In this document: piece by piece, positions 40,808 through 49,682 of the stretch
How positions within the stretch are numbered: position 1 is the first letter of the stretch
Layout: every line of letters starts with the position of its first letter
Source: CALAED01 sp035765195
GTDB taxonomy: Bacteria > Actinomycetota > Actinomycetes > Streptosporangiales > Streptosporangiaceae
Direction of reading: 5' to 3'
NCBI GenBank assembly: GCA_035765195.1
Contig: DASTYC010000040.1
Location: forward strand, 62,001-126,000
DNA: 64,000 nucleotides
Position numbers and translations under genes: made by a program
Notes under the pieces: model-generated
What the model was told of the DNA's origin: nothing
Seen by the model: only the letters and a program-made list of their open reading frames with translations
The model's database searches: none

Positions 40808-40820
40808 AGAACGATTGGTC
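40808..40820. promoter_or_regulatory. Putative TetR operator, copy 2
   Basis: AGAACGATTGGTC ends 6 bases before the MFS ATG at 40827, and matches the reverse complement of the site upstream of the TetR gene at 11 of 13 bases. Binding here would block the MFS promoter or its start. Confidence 0.62.
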
Positions 40821-40826
40821 TTAAAT

Positions 40827-42272
40827 ATGCCTGGAGACGATGTGGCAACCGGCGAACGCGTCACGAGCGCCGAGTCCGGCGAGCGAGCGGGCCGTGGGCG
40901 TGCCGTCGCGCTGCTCGGCACGGTGCAGGTCACGTTGATCTTCACGATCACACTCATCGCGGTGCCGTTGCCGGCGATCGGCCGGGAACTTCGCCTGGGC
41001 AATTCGGAACTTGTGGTGGTGAGCGCCGCCTATGGACTGTCCTTCAGCGGCCTGCTCCTGTTCGGCGGGCGGCTCGCCGACCGGTACGGCGGCCGCGCGG
41101 TGTTCGCCGCGGGCCTGGCCGTGTTCGCGGCGGCCTCGGCGATCACACCGGCGGCACAGGGGTTCGCCGTGCTCGCCGCAGGCCGTTTCGGCCAGGGCGT
41201 CGGGGCGGCTCTCGTCGCACCCGCGGCCATGGTCGTGTTGCGGGCGCTGTTCCCCGAGCCGGACGGATACGGGCGCGCCATGGCGACGTGGGGCGGGCTG
41301 TCCGTCCTGGGCGCGACGGCCGGGATCGTGCTGTCCGGCGTGGTCGCCACCTGGGTGTCGTGGCGATGGATGTTCGTCGTTCCGTTGCTCGTGGCCGGAG
41401 CCGGGCTGCTGCGGGCGCGACGGCTGCCCGCCGCCCGGCCGCGGGACGGGCGGGGAACACTGGATCTCCCCGGCGCCGTGCTGGCGACCTCCGGGGTGAC
41501 GCTGCTCAGCTACGGCCTGGTCAGAATCGATGACCATGCCTGGTCATCGGCGACCGTCGGAGTCCCGCTCGCCTGCGGGGTGGCCCTGCTGGCGGCCTTC
41601 GGCGCGGTGGAGGCGCGTGCCCGCGATCCGCTGCTGCCGCCGTCGTTCATCGCGGACCGGCGGCGGCTCGTCGCGCTGGCCGCGATCGGCCTGTCCGCCG
41701 CCGCGACCACCGTGGTCTGCCTGTTCTTGGCCTTCTACCTGCAGCAGATCCGCTCCTGGTCCGCGCTGCGCACCTCCCTCGCCTTCGTGCCGTACGCGCT
41801 CGTCCTCATCGTGATGGGCCGGGCCGCCGGGCGTCTCGTCGCGCGTTTCGGCGCGGTGGCCGTCGTCGTCGCCGGCCTCGTCCTCGCCGCCTGCGGTCTG
41901 TTCGCGCTGGCGGCTCTGGACCCCGGCTCCTCGTACGCCATCGGGCTGCTCCCCGGCCTGCTCGCCATGCCGGCCGGGGTCGCGCCGGCCTTCGCCGGCG
42001 CCGCCGTCCTGTGCGTCCAGGGCGTCCAGCCGCCGCGGATCGGTCTCGCCGGGGGCGTGATGAACACCGCCATGGAGCTCGGCCCGACCGTCGGCCTGGC
42101 GCTCGTGAGCGCGGTGGCCTCCGCCCGTACCCACCACCTGACGGCGACGGCGCCCCTCGGCGCGGACGTCACCGACGCCACGACCAGCGGGTACGCGTGG
42201 GGCTTCGGCGCCACCGGCCTCGCGCTGACCCTGGCGACCGTACTGATCTGCGGCCAAGCAAGAAAACAGTAA
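40827..42272 (+). CDS. MFS transporter, DHA2 type
   Basis: A 481-residue exporter with about 14 hydrophobic segments. It shows motif A GGRLADRYGGRAVF (about 80-94), and LRALFPEPDGYGRAMATWGG with VLGATAGIVLSGVVATWVSW in the DHA2 positions. The ATG at 40827 was chosen because a TTG at 40815 lies inside the operator; no good Shine-Dalgarno is seen, so translation may be leaderless. It is followed 20 bases later by an SDR gene. Regulation by the upstream TetR is suggested by the operator pair. Drug or metabolite efflux is likely. Confidence 0.87.
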   Translation: MPGDDVATGERVTSAESGERAGRGRAVALLGTVQVTLIFTITLIAVPLPAIGRELRLGNSELVVVSAAYGLSFSGLLLFGGRLADRYGGRAVFAAGLAVFAAASAITPAAQGFAVLAAGRFGQGVGAALVAPAAMVVLRALFPEPDGYGRAMATWGGLSVLGATAGIVLSGVVATWVSWRWMFVVPLLVAGAGLLRARRLPAARPRDGRGTLDLPGAVLATSGVTLLSYGLVRIDDHAWSSATVGVPLACGVALLAAFGAVEARARDPLLPPSFIADRRRLVALAAIGLSAAATTVVCLFLAFYLQQIRSWSALRTSLAFVPYALVLIVMGRAAGRLVARFGAVAVVVAGLVLAACGLFALAALDPGSSYAIGLLPGLLAMPAGVAPAFAGAAVLCVQGVQPPRIGLAGGVMNTAMELGPTVGLALVSAVASARTHHLTATAPLGADVTDATTSGYAWGFGATGLALTLATVLICGQARKQ

Positions 42273-42292
42273 GACAGTAAGGGAGAAGCCCC

Positions 42293-43054
42293 ATGGCAGA
42301 GCGATTCACCGGCAAGACCGTACTCGTGACGGGCGCGAGCGGCGGCATCGGCCGGCACACGGCCCTGGCCTTCGCCCGCGGCGGAGCGTCCGTCGTCGTC
42401 GCCGGCCGGTCCATCGAGCCGTTGACCCAGACGGTCAAGCTCATCGAGGCCGACGGCGGACGCGCCACGGCCATCGCGGCCGACGTCACCCGATCCGCCG
42501 ACATCGCCGAACTCGTCGCACAGACGGCCGCCGCCTACGGCCGGCTCGACATCGCGGTCAACAACGCCGGCGCGCTCACCGCCGCCGGACCGGTCGGCGA
42601 CATCGACGAGGGCCAGTGGTCGGAGCTTGTCGCGGTCAACCTCACCGGCGTCCTGGTGTGCATGAAACACGAGATCGCCCAAATGCGCCGCGACGGGGGC
42701 GGGGCGATCGTCAACGTCTCCTCCGTCCTGGGCGCCCACCTGCGGCTCGCCGGCCTCGGCGGCTACATCGCGACGAAGGCCGCGGTCAGTGCGCTGACCC
42801 GCAACGCCGCACGCGACCACATCCGCGAGGGCATCCGGATCAACGCGGTCAGCCCCGGCCCGGCGGACACCTCGATGTCGTACCGCCCCGGCGAATCCCG
42901 CGCCGACCGCGACGCGCGGGTGCGGGACCAACTGCCGGCCGGGCGGGTCGCGACGCTCGACGAGATCGCCGCGGCCATCGTCTACCTGGCCTCGCCCGAG
43001 GCCGCCTTCGTCGTCGGAACCGATCTGGTGATCGACGGCGGCGCCGCCGCGTGA
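42293..43054 (+). CDS. SDR family oxidoreductase
   Basis: A 253-residue short-chain dehydrogenase. The nucleotide motif is TGASGGIGRH (about 14-23), followed by NNAGAL (about 89-94), the catalytic Ser in VNVSSVLGA, the YIATKAA Tyr-Lys pair (about 159-165) and the NAVSPGPADTSM segment. An Arg near residue 40 (AGRS) suggests NADP(H). A GGGAG site lies 8 bases before the ATG. The gene stands downstream of the MFS gene and probably shares its TetR control. It may modify the exported compound or its precursor; this is inferred. Confidence 0.9.
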   Translation: MAERFTGKTVLVTGASGGIGRHTALAFARGGASVVVAGRSIEPLTQTVKLIEADGGRATAIAADVTRSADIAELVAQTAAAYGRLDIAVNNAGALTAAGPVGDIDEGQWSELVAVNLTGVLVCMKHEIAQMRRDGGGAIVNVSSVLGAHLRLAGLGGYIATKAAVSALTRNAARDHIREGIRINAVSPGPADTSMSYRPGESRADRDARVRDQLPAGRVATLDEIAAAIVYLASPEAAFVVGTDLVIDGGAAA

Positions 43055-43064
43055 GAAGCCGAGA

Positions 43065-43667
43065 TCACAACCGCAGGTAGCGGATCACGACCCGCGCGAT
43101 CCGCCGGGCGACCACGTCGGGCGGCTCGGTGGGCAGCACCAGGTGGCTGATGGTCAACCGGATCGCGGTATCGACGATCTCGGGCAGTTCCGCGCCGTCC
43201 ACCTCGGGCCACTGCCGGACCACGTGCTCCAGGATGCGGCTGCGGGCCGCGAACACGACCGGCTCCGCCTGCGTGGTCAGCAGCGGCAGCAGGTCATCGC
43301 CGCCCGTGCCGGTCAAGATCGCCTTCTGGAACGGGTCGTCGGCCGCCGTCGTCAAGGTGAACTCGGCGGCGGCCGCCACCGCGGAGAACAGGTCGGCGTG
43401 CCCGTTCAGCGCCTCGTCGACCCCGTCGAGGTAGCGATCGTTGTTGCGCAGGACGAGCGCCTGGGCCAGGCCCCATTTGCCGTCGAACTCGTTGTAGACC
43501 GTCTGGCGGCTCACGCCGACCGCGTCGGCGACGTCCTGCATCCGCACCGCTCGGTAACCGCGCTCGGTGAGCAGGGCGGCCGCCGCGTCGAGGAGCTCCT
43601 CGCGGAGCGCCCGCTTGGGCGCCGCCTCGCGTGCCGGGGCGTCGGTCGGAACTCGTTTGCGCACCAC
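43065..43667 (-). CDS. TetR family transcriptional regulator
   Basis: A 200-residue regulator ending 10 bases from the stop of the SDR gene, on the opposite strand. The helix-turn-helix is at about 20-66: REELLDAAAALLTERGYR, then MQDVADAVGVSRQTVYNEF. The C-terminal domain has the KAILTGTGGDDLLPLLTTQAEPVV pattern common in actinobacterial TetR_C proteins. Its start is the ATG at 43667. Its gene converges on the MFS-SDR set, so it is probably not the regulator of that pair; the target is unknown. Confidence 0.86.
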   Translation of the reverse strand: MVRKRVPTDAPAREAAPKRALREELLDAAAALLTERGYRAVRMQDVADAVGVSRQTVYNEFDGKWGLAQALVLRNNDRYLDGVDEALNGHADLFSAVAAAAEFTLTTAADDPFQKAILTGTGGDDLLPLLTTQAEPVVFAARSRILEHVVRQWPEVDGAELPEIVDTAIRLTISHLVLPTEPPDVVARRIARVVIRYLRL

Positions 43668-43836
43668 ACCAGCCTCACGGAGTCGGGTCTGCTGTCAAGT
43701 CCGCGGCGAGATCGCGTCCGAGCGCGAGGAGGACCGCGAGGAGGGCAAGGCCGGAGACGGGCCTGCCGGGACGAAGGGAGCGGGCGGGGGCGGCGGCGGC
43801 CGGATCGAGATGACGCCCGCCCATGGTATCCACGGT

Positions 43837-44970
43837 CTAGCCCCAGACGGCGCGTGCGGTCTCGGCCACCAGTTCGAGCTTGCGGCGCTGATCGTCGAGA
43901 GTGAGCAGGTTGCCGCGCGCGGTGGAGGCGAAGCCGCACTGGGGGCTGAGGGCGAGCTGATCGAACGGCAGGTACTTGGCCGCCGCGTCGATGCGGCGCC
44001 GCAGTTCGTCCGCGGACTCCAGGGCCGGCGTCTTGGACGACACCAGGCCGAGCACCACCGTGCGGCCCGGCGGGACGAAGCGCAGCGGCTCGAAACCGCC
44101 CGCGCGTTCGGTGTCGAACTCCAACAGCAGCCGGTCGACGCACACGTCGGCGAACAGCCGCTCGGCGATCGGCTCGTAGCCGCCCGCCGCCGTCCAGGCG
44201 CTGCGGTTGTTGCCGCGGCAAAAGTGCATGCCGACCACCACGGCCGGGTCGCACTCCTTGGCCGCGCGGACCAGCGCGTTGTCGATCTGGATCAGCTGGT
44301 CGAGCCGGGCGTCGACGTCCACGCCGCGGGCCAGGCTGCGCGCCCGCTGCCGCTCGTCCACGTACGGGATGTAGGCGAGCGAGTCGAGCTGGATCCAGGT
44401 GACACCGGCGGCGACGAGGGCGCGCACCTCGTGGATCTGCAGCCGGACGAAGTCCTCGAGCATGTCGGCGCGGGTGGCGTAGACCCTGTCGGTCACGCCC
44501 GGGCACCATAGCTGCGCCCCCATGGTGGGGCTAACGATCGTGATCTTGAACTGCCCGGGGGAGTGCTTGATGAGGAAGGCGGCCTCGGCCGTGGACTGCT
44601 CGACCTTGCGGTAGAGGCGTTCGCCCACCGCGACCGCGGGCAGGTCGGTCTCCGCCGCGGGCGGCCGCGGCTCGCCGTCCCCGGGGCCGCGGTGCCAGGC
44701 CGGCTGGAAGGACGTGTCACGATCCACGGGGACCAGCCCGCCGACCGACTCCATGATGCCGGCCATGAAGTTCCCCCGGCGGAACTCACCGTCGGTGAAC
44801 ACCCGCAACCCGGCCTCCCGCTGGAGGTCGAGCGCCGCCAGCACCGCCTGATCCTCGATCTCGCCCAGCCGCGTGGCGGACAGCAGCCCCGCGGCGCGCA
44901 GCGAGCGCGCCGACAGCAGTTCGGGCGGGCGGAGCAGGCTCCCGACGTGCTCGGCGCGATACTCGGTCAC
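43837..44970 (-). CDS. MetE C-terminal domain-like protein (5-methyltetrahydropteroyltriglutamate-type)
   Basis: A 377-residue barrel of the MetE/UROD type. It starts MTEYRAEHVGSLLRPPELL, has FTDGEFRRGNFMAGI, VTWIQLDSLAYIPYVD, VVVGMHFCRGNNRS (a His-x-Cys zinc pair) and LSPQCGFAS (a second Cys). These are the zinc and homocysteine-type elements of the family. As with the protein at 8677-9717, the folate-binding half is lacking, so a classical MetE reaction is unlikely. It belongs to the group often annotated as methionine synthase II family. The 169-base gap between this gene and the TetR gene shows nothing recognisable. Confidence 0.8.
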   Translation of the reverse strand: MTEYRAEHVGSLLRPPELLSARSLRAAGLLSATRLGEIEDQAVLAALDLQREAGLRVFTDGEFRRGNFMAGIMESVGGLVPVDRDTSFQPAWHRGPGDGEPRPPAAETDLPAVAVGERLYRKVEQSTAEAAFLIKHSPGQFKITIVSPTMGAQLWCPGVTDRVYATRADMLEDFVRLQIHEVRALVAAGVTWIQLDSLAYIPYVDERQRARSLARGVDVDARLDQLIQIDNALVRAAKECDPAVVVGMHFCRGNNRSAWTAAGGYEPIAERLFADVCVDRLLLEFDTERAGGFEPLRFVPPGRTVVLGLVSSKTPALESADELRRRIDAAAKYLPFDQLALSPQCGFASTARGNLLTLDDQRRKLELVAETARAVWG

Positions 44971-45187
44971 CCCTGGCTCGCTTTCGTCCGCTCTTGGGAA
45001 CCATATCCCGGTGATCTTGTTCTGACGCCTGCCCGGTGATGCCTGTCAGTGCTGCCGGCCGCGCCGCGGCGAACCGTCGGCCCGCGCCCTGCGGGGAGGG
45101 CACAGGCTCTTCACCGCGCGTCCACCGAACGGGCCCGAGAGCCCCCGCTGCCTGACAGGTAGGGTCGAGGCAGCAACAGGAGGTGAC

Positions 45188-45865
45188 GTGACCACCGAAT
45201 CCGGCGGATCTTCCCGGCCGATGGGCCCGGACCGATCTTCCGGGCGCGTCTGGACGGTGCCGAACGCCTTCAGCTTCGTCCGGCTGCTCGGCGTTCCGCT
45301 GTTCCTGTGGCTCGTGCTGGCCCATCACGACTGGTGGGCGCTGGGGCTGCTGACCTTCGCCGGACTGTCGGACTGGCTCGACGGCAAGCTCGCCCGCATG
45401 CTGGATCAGACGAGCCGGCTGGGCGCGATGCTCGATCCGGCCGCCGACCGGCTTTACATCTTCGCCACGCTGATCGGTCTCACCGTCCGGGACATCGTGC
45501 CGCTCTGGCTGACCGCCGCGTTGGTCGCCCGGGAGGTTTTCATGGGTTTCGTGCTCCTGGTCGTCCGCCGGCACGGGTACGGGGCACTGCCCGTGCATTT
45601 CGTGGGCAAGGCCGCAACCTTGGCGTTGCTCTACGCGTTCCCTCTGTTGCTGCTTGGCGACCAGGCTGGTGCGGCCGGCACCGTCGCCAAGATCATCGGT
45701 TGGTCTTTCGCCATCTGGGGAACGGGCTTGTACTGGTGGGCTGCCGTGCTCTACGCCGAACAGGCGCGGCGGTTGACGCCGGTCGGCCGCACCCCCCGGG
45801 ATCCGGCCGTCCCCGGCGAGGACCACAGGGCGGAAGACCCGAAGGGAGCAACACCAGCGCCATGA
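45188..45865 (+). CDS. CDP-alcohol phosphatidyltransferase (PgsA2-like)
   Basis: A 225-residue membrane enzyme that transfers a phosphatidyl group to an alcohol such as glycerol-phosphate or inositol-phosphate. The motif D-x2-D-G-x2-A-R-x8-G-x3-D-x3-D is complete in DWLDGKLARMLDQTSRLGAML plus the following D-P-A-A-D-R. About six helices follow the pattern of the family. A clear AGGAGG lies 4 bases before the GTG. It opens the block corresponding to M. tuberculosis Rv1822 (pgsA2). The head group is not settled by sequence. Confidence 0.88.
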   Translation: MTTESGGSSRPMGPDRSSGRVWTVPNAFSFVRLLGVPLFLWLVLAHHDWWALGLLTFAGLSDWLDGKLARMLDQTSRLGAMLDPAADRLYIFATLIGLTVRDIVPLWLTAALVAREVFMGFVLLVVRRHGYGALPVHFVGKAATLALLYAFPLLLLGDQAGAAGTVAKIIGWSFAIWGTGLYWWAAVLYAEQARRLTPVGRTPRDPAVPGEDHRAEDPKGATPAP

Positions 45866-45926
45866 TCCAGCTGAGGTGGGGGGCAGGCCCCCGTCAGACG
45901 GCCGACAACCGCAGGGGACGCCGCCC

Positions 45927-48425
45927 ATGAAGGCGGTCGTCATGGCGGGCGGCGAGGGCACCAGGCTGCGTCCGATGACCGCCAACCAGCCCAAGCCGCT
46001 CCTCCCCGTCGTCAATCGTCCGATCATGGAGCACGTGCTGCGGCTGCTGAAGCGGCACGGCCTCTCCGAGACGGTCGTCACCGTTCAGTTCCTCGCCGCG
46101 CTGATCCGCAACTACTTCGGCGACGGCGAAGAGCTCGGCATGTCGCTGCAGTACGCCACCGAGGAGATGCCGCTCGGCACGGCGGGCAGCGTCAAGAACG
46201 CCGAGGCGGCGTTGCGCGACGATCGGTTCCTGGTGATCTCCGGTGACGCGCTGACCGACATCGACCTGACGGACATGGTCAACTTCCACAAGAAGAACGG
46301 CGCGCTGGTCACCATCGGGCTCAAGCGAGTCCCCAACCCGCTCGAGTTCGGGATCATCATCGTCGACGACGACGGCCGCGTGCAGCGCTTCCTGGAAAAG
46401 CCGACCTGGGGCCAGGTCTTCTCCGACACCGCCAACACCGGCATCTACGTCATGGAGCCCGAGGTCCTCGACCACGTCGCCGAGGGCACCTCGGTCGACT
46501 GGTCCGGCGACGTCTTCCCCAAGCTGCTCGCCGAGGGCGCGCCGCTGTACGGCTACATCGCCGACGGCTATTGGGAGGACGTCGGCACCCACGAGAGCTA
46601 CCTCAAGGCCCAGGCCGACATGCTGTCGGGGAAGATCGACGTCGAGGTCGACGGGTTCGAGGTCTCGCCGGGCGTGTGGGTCGCCGAGGGCGCCGAGGTC
46701 GACCCGGAGGCGGTGCTCAAGGGCCCGCTGTACGTCGGCGACTACGCCAAGGTCGAGGCCGGCGCCGAGCTGCGCGAGTACACCGTGCTCGGCAGCAACG
46801 TCGTGGTCAAGGAGGGCGCGTTCCTGCACCGCGCCGTCATCCACGACAACGTGTTCATCGGCCCGTCCACCAACCTGCGCGGCTGCGTCATCGGCAAGAA
46901 CACCGACGTGATGGCCGGCGCCCGCATCGAGGAAGGCGCGATCGTCGGCGACGAGTGCGTCATCGAGGCCGAGGCCTACGTCTCCAGCGACGTCAAGGTC
47001 TACCCGTTCAAGACGATCGAGGCCGGCGCGGTCGTCAACACCAGCGTCATCTGGGAGTCGCGCGGCCAGCGCAACCTGTTCGGCCCGCGCGGCGTGTCCG
47101 GGCTCGTCAACGTGGAGATCACCCCCGAGCTGGCGGTGCGGCTGACCAGCGCGTACGCGACCACGCTCAAGAAGGGCGCCACGGTGATGACCGGCCGCGA
47201 CGCCTCGCGCGCCGCCCGCACGCTCAAGCGCGCCATCATCAGCGCGCTGACCGCCAGCGCCATCAACGTCCAGGACCTGGAGGCCATCCCGCTGCCCGTC
47301 GCCCGCTTCGAGACTTCCCGCGAGGACTGCGCCGGCGGCATCTACATCCGCACCACCTCGGGCGATCCGCAGGGCGTGGACATCGTGTTCCTGGGCGCCA
47401 ACGGCGCCGAGCTGTCGCAGAGCGCGCAGCGCAAGCTGGACCGGGTGTTCGGCCGCCAGGAGTACCGGCGGGCGTTCCCCGGCGAGATCGCCGAGCTGAC
47501 CTACCCGCCCCGCGTCATCGAGACCTACAGCCGCGACGTGCTGCGCCGGATGGACATGACCGGCGTCCGCGAGGCCGAGCTCAAGATCGTCCTCGACTGC
47601 GCGGGCGGCGTCGCCTCGCTCGTGCTGCCGAGCCTGCTCGGCCGCGTCGGCGTCGACGTGCTGACCATGAACAACCGGCTGGACGAGGCGAGCCCGACTG
47701 AGACCCTCGCCGAGCGCATGCGCGACCTGCAGCGACTCGGCGAGCTGGTCTCCTCGTCGCGGGCCGCGTTCGGGGTCCGCTTCGATCCGGTCGGCGAACG
47801 GATCTCGCTGGTCAACGAGAACGGCGAGCTGATCAGCGACGACCGCGCCCTGCTCGTCATGCTCGACCTGGTCGCCGCCGAACGCCGGGCGGGCCGGGTG
47901 GCGCTGCCCATCACCACCACCCGGGTGGCCGAGCAGGTGTGCCGTTTCCACGGCGTACGGGTGCAGTGGACGTCCACATCCCAAGACGTGCTCACCAAGA
48001 CGGCGGCCGACCCCGACATCATCTTCGCCGGCGACGGCCGCGGCGGCTTCGTGCTGCCCGAGTTCTGCACGACGATCGACGGCATCGCGGCGTTCATCCG
48101 CCTGCTCGGGCTGGTCGCCCGCACCCGCCTCAACCTGTCCCAGATCGACCAGCGTATCCCCGAGGCGCATCTGCTCAAGCGCTCCGTGCCCACCCCGTGG
48201 GCGGCCAAGGGCGCGGTGATGCGGCACGTCGTCGAGGCGGCAGGCGAGCGCACCATCGACACCACCGACGGGGTCCGGGTGGTCGAGGACGACGGCCGCT
48301 GGATCCTGGTCCTGCCCGACCCCACCGAGGCCGTCACCCACCTGTGGGCCGAGGGTCCCGACAACGACACCGCCCAGGCCCTCCTCGAAGAATGGGGCGA
48401 GGTCGTCGAGGAAGCCGGCGCCTAG
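45927..48425 (+). CDS. Mannose-1-phosphate guanylyltransferase fused to a degenerate phosphomannomutase
   Basis: An 832-residue fusion. Residues 1-235 are the nucleotidyltransferase (MKAVVMAGGEGTRLRPMT, EKPTWG, Asp107 in SGDALTDID). Residues 245-375 are hexapeptide repeats forming a left-handed helix. Residues 385-832 have the fold pattern of phosphohexomutases, but the catalytic loop reads GGIYIRTTSGDP (470-481) where TASHNP is expected. The metal loop reads FDPVGER (619-625) instead of DPDGDR, and the sugar loop reads GDGRGG (702-707) instead of GExSGH. The mutase half is probably not catalytic. It would make GDP-mannose for mannolipids or mannoproteins. Confidence 0.87.
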   Translation: MKAVVMAGGEGTRLRPMTANQPKPLLPVVNRPIMEHVLRLLKRHGLSETVVTVQFLAALIRNYFGDGEELGMSLQYATEEMPLGTAGSVKNAEAALRDDRFLVISGDALTDIDLTDMVNFHKKNGALVTIGLKRVPNPLEFGIIIVDDDGRVQRFLEKPTWGQVFSDTANTGIYVMEPEVLDHVAEGTSVDWSGDVFPKLLAEGAPLYGYIADGYWEDVGTHESYLKAQADMLSGKIDVEVDGFEVSPGVWVAEGAEVDPEAVLKGPLYVGDYAKVEAGAELREYTVLGSNVVVKEGAFLHRAVIHDNVFIGPSTNLRGCVIGKNTDVMAGARIEEGAIVGDECVIEAEAYVSSDVKVYPFKTIEAGAVVNTSVIWESRGQRNLFGPRGVSGLVNVEITPELAVRLTSAYATTLKKGATVMTGRDASRAARTLKRAIISALTASAINVQDLEAIPLPVARFETSREDCAGGIYIRTTSGDPQGVDIVFLGANGAELSQSAQRKLDRVFGRQEYRRAFPGEIAELTYPPRVIETYSRDVLRRMDMTGVREAELKIVLDCAGGVASLVLPSLLGRVGVDVLTMNNRLDEASPTETLAERMRDLQRLGELVSSSRAAFGVRFDPVGERISLVNENGELISDDRALLVMLDLVAAERRAGRVALPITTTRVAEQVCRFHGVRVQWTSTSQDVLTKTAADPDIIFAGDGRGGFVLPEFCTTIDGIAAFIRLLGLVARTRLNLSQIDQRIPEAHLLKRSVPTPWAAKGAVMRHVVEAAGERTIDTTDGVRVVEDDGRWILVLPDPTEAVTHLWAEGPDNDTAQALLEEWGEVVEEAGA

Positions 48426-48495
48426 CGCGAGCAGCCGCGCGTGAGCGCCGGTGGCGCCCGGGGCGCCCGGGGCGGCCGGCTGCCAGAATGGCCGG

Positions 48496-49353
48496 ATGGC
48501 CGATGGGCGGGACCGGCGAGCAGGCGGCGGGCGGCGCGTCGACGCGTCGATGTCGCTGCTCGCCGACCTGTTCGCCGATGCCGCGCTCGATCCGGGGTAC
48601 GCGGCGGCGGCCCGCCGGCGGGGGGCGGCGCCGCGGCGTCGCGGCGCTGGCGTGACCGCGGTGGCGGCCATGCTCGCGCTGATCGGACTGCTGGGCGCCG
48701 TCGCCGGGTTGCAGGTGCGCCGGCACGAACCCGCCGCGGTCGAGGAACGACACCGGCTCATCGCGGAGATACGCGACCGCACCGCCGAGTCCGACGCGCT
48801 GGAGCGGCGGCTCGACGCCGTCCGGGGCCAGGCCGAGCGGGCGCGGACGGCGGCGCTGGCCGCCAGCGCCGCCGGGCGGCGCCGGCGCGAGGACCTCGCG
48901 CGCGCCGCCGACGCCGCCGCGGCGACACAGCGATCGGGCCCCGGGCTCACCGTCACCATCGACGACGCGCCCCGCGCCGCCGGCACGAACGACCCGGGCG
49001 GGACCGGCCTGGTCTATGATCAAGATCTGCAGATCCTCGTCAACGGGCTGTGGGGGGCCGGTGCCACCGCGATCGCCGTCAACGGCCGGCGGCTGACGTC
49101 CACCACGGCCATCCGGGCGGCGGGCGACGCCATCCTGGTCGACTACCGGCCGCTCTCGCCGCCGTACGAGGTCATCGCGCTCGGCGGCGACGGGCTGCGC
49201 GCGGCCTTCGACGACTCGCCGGCCGGCGAGCACTTCCGCGCACTCGAGGATCAGTTCGGCATCAGATTCGACGAGCGCGGGGAGCGGGCCGCCCGGCTGC
49301 CGCCGGCGGCGGCGCCGCGGCTGCGCTACGCGCGGGAGGGGACGCCCCGGTGA
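48496..49353 (+). CDS. DUF881 family protein, first copy
   Basis: A 285-residue membrane-anchored protein: a cytoplasmic Arg-rich N-terminus, one helix (about 48-68), a coiled coil (about 75-140), and an extracytoplasmic domain with GPGLTVTIDDAP, LVYDQDLQILVNGLWGAGA and VNGRRLTSTTAIRAAG. The DUF881 pattern resembles YlxW/YlxX of Bacillus division clusters and M. tuberculosis Rv1823. The start at 48496 has a weak ribosome site; 48550 is an alternative. The stop overlaps the GTG of the small basic protein. An envelope or division role is likely but unproven. Confidence 0.85.
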   Translation: MADGRDRRAGGGRRVDASMSLLADLFADAALDPGYAAAARRRGAAPRRRGAGVTAVAAMLALIGLLGAVAGLQVRRHEPAAVEERHRLIAEIRDRTAESDALERRLDAVRGQAERARTAALAASAAGRRRREDLARAADAAAATQRSGPGLTVTIDDAPRAAGTNDPGGTGLVYDQDLQILVNGLWGAGATAIAVNGRRLTSTTAIRAAGDAILVDYRPLSPPYEVIALGGDGLRAAFDDSPAGEHFRALEDQFGIRFDERGERAARLPPAAAPRLRYAREGTPR

Positions 49354-49682
49354 TCCCACTGATCGGTCTCGTGATCGGGGTCGGCCTCGGGCTGATGCTG
49401 CAGCCGACCGTGCCGCTGTGGCTGGAACCGTACCTGCCGATCGCGATCGTCGCCGCGCTCGACGCGATGTTCGGCGGGTTGCGCGCCAGGCTCGACGGGA
49501 TCTTCGACGAGCGGGTCTTCGTCGTCTCCTTCCTCGGCAACGCGATCGTCGCCGCGCTCATCGTGTTCCTGGGCGACCAGCTCGGCGTCGGCTCCCAGCT
49601 GTCCACCGGCGTCGTCGTGGTGCTCGGCATCAGGATCTTCTCCAACGTCGCGGCCATCCGCAGGAAGCTGTTCCGGGCATGA
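49350..49682 (+). CDS. sbp: Small basic protein (DUF1290 family)
   Basis: A 110-residue protein with three membrane helices: IPLIGLVIGVGLGLML, IAIVAALDAMFGGL and FVVSFLGNAIVAALIVFLGDQLG with a further LSTGVVVVLGIRIF. The ALDAMFGGLRARLDGIFDERVFVVSF segment is the family hallmark. It starts at a GTG overlapping the previous stop (GTGA) and ends with a TGA overlapping the next ATG, so the three genes are translated as one unit, as in the Rv1823-Rv1825 arrangement. Its function is unknown, probably envelope-related. Confidence 0.9.
   Translation: MIPLIGLVIGVGLGLMLQPTVPLWLEPYLPIAIVAALDAMFGGLRARLDGIFDERVFVVSFLGNAIVAALIVFLGDQLGVGSQLSTGVVVVLGIRIFSNVAAIRRKLFRA

Noticed and set aside
45894..48986. 1030-residue antisense open frame over the guanylyltransferase and DUF881 genes
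   Set aside because: It crosses two real genes, has no motif and shows the composition of a frame shadow.
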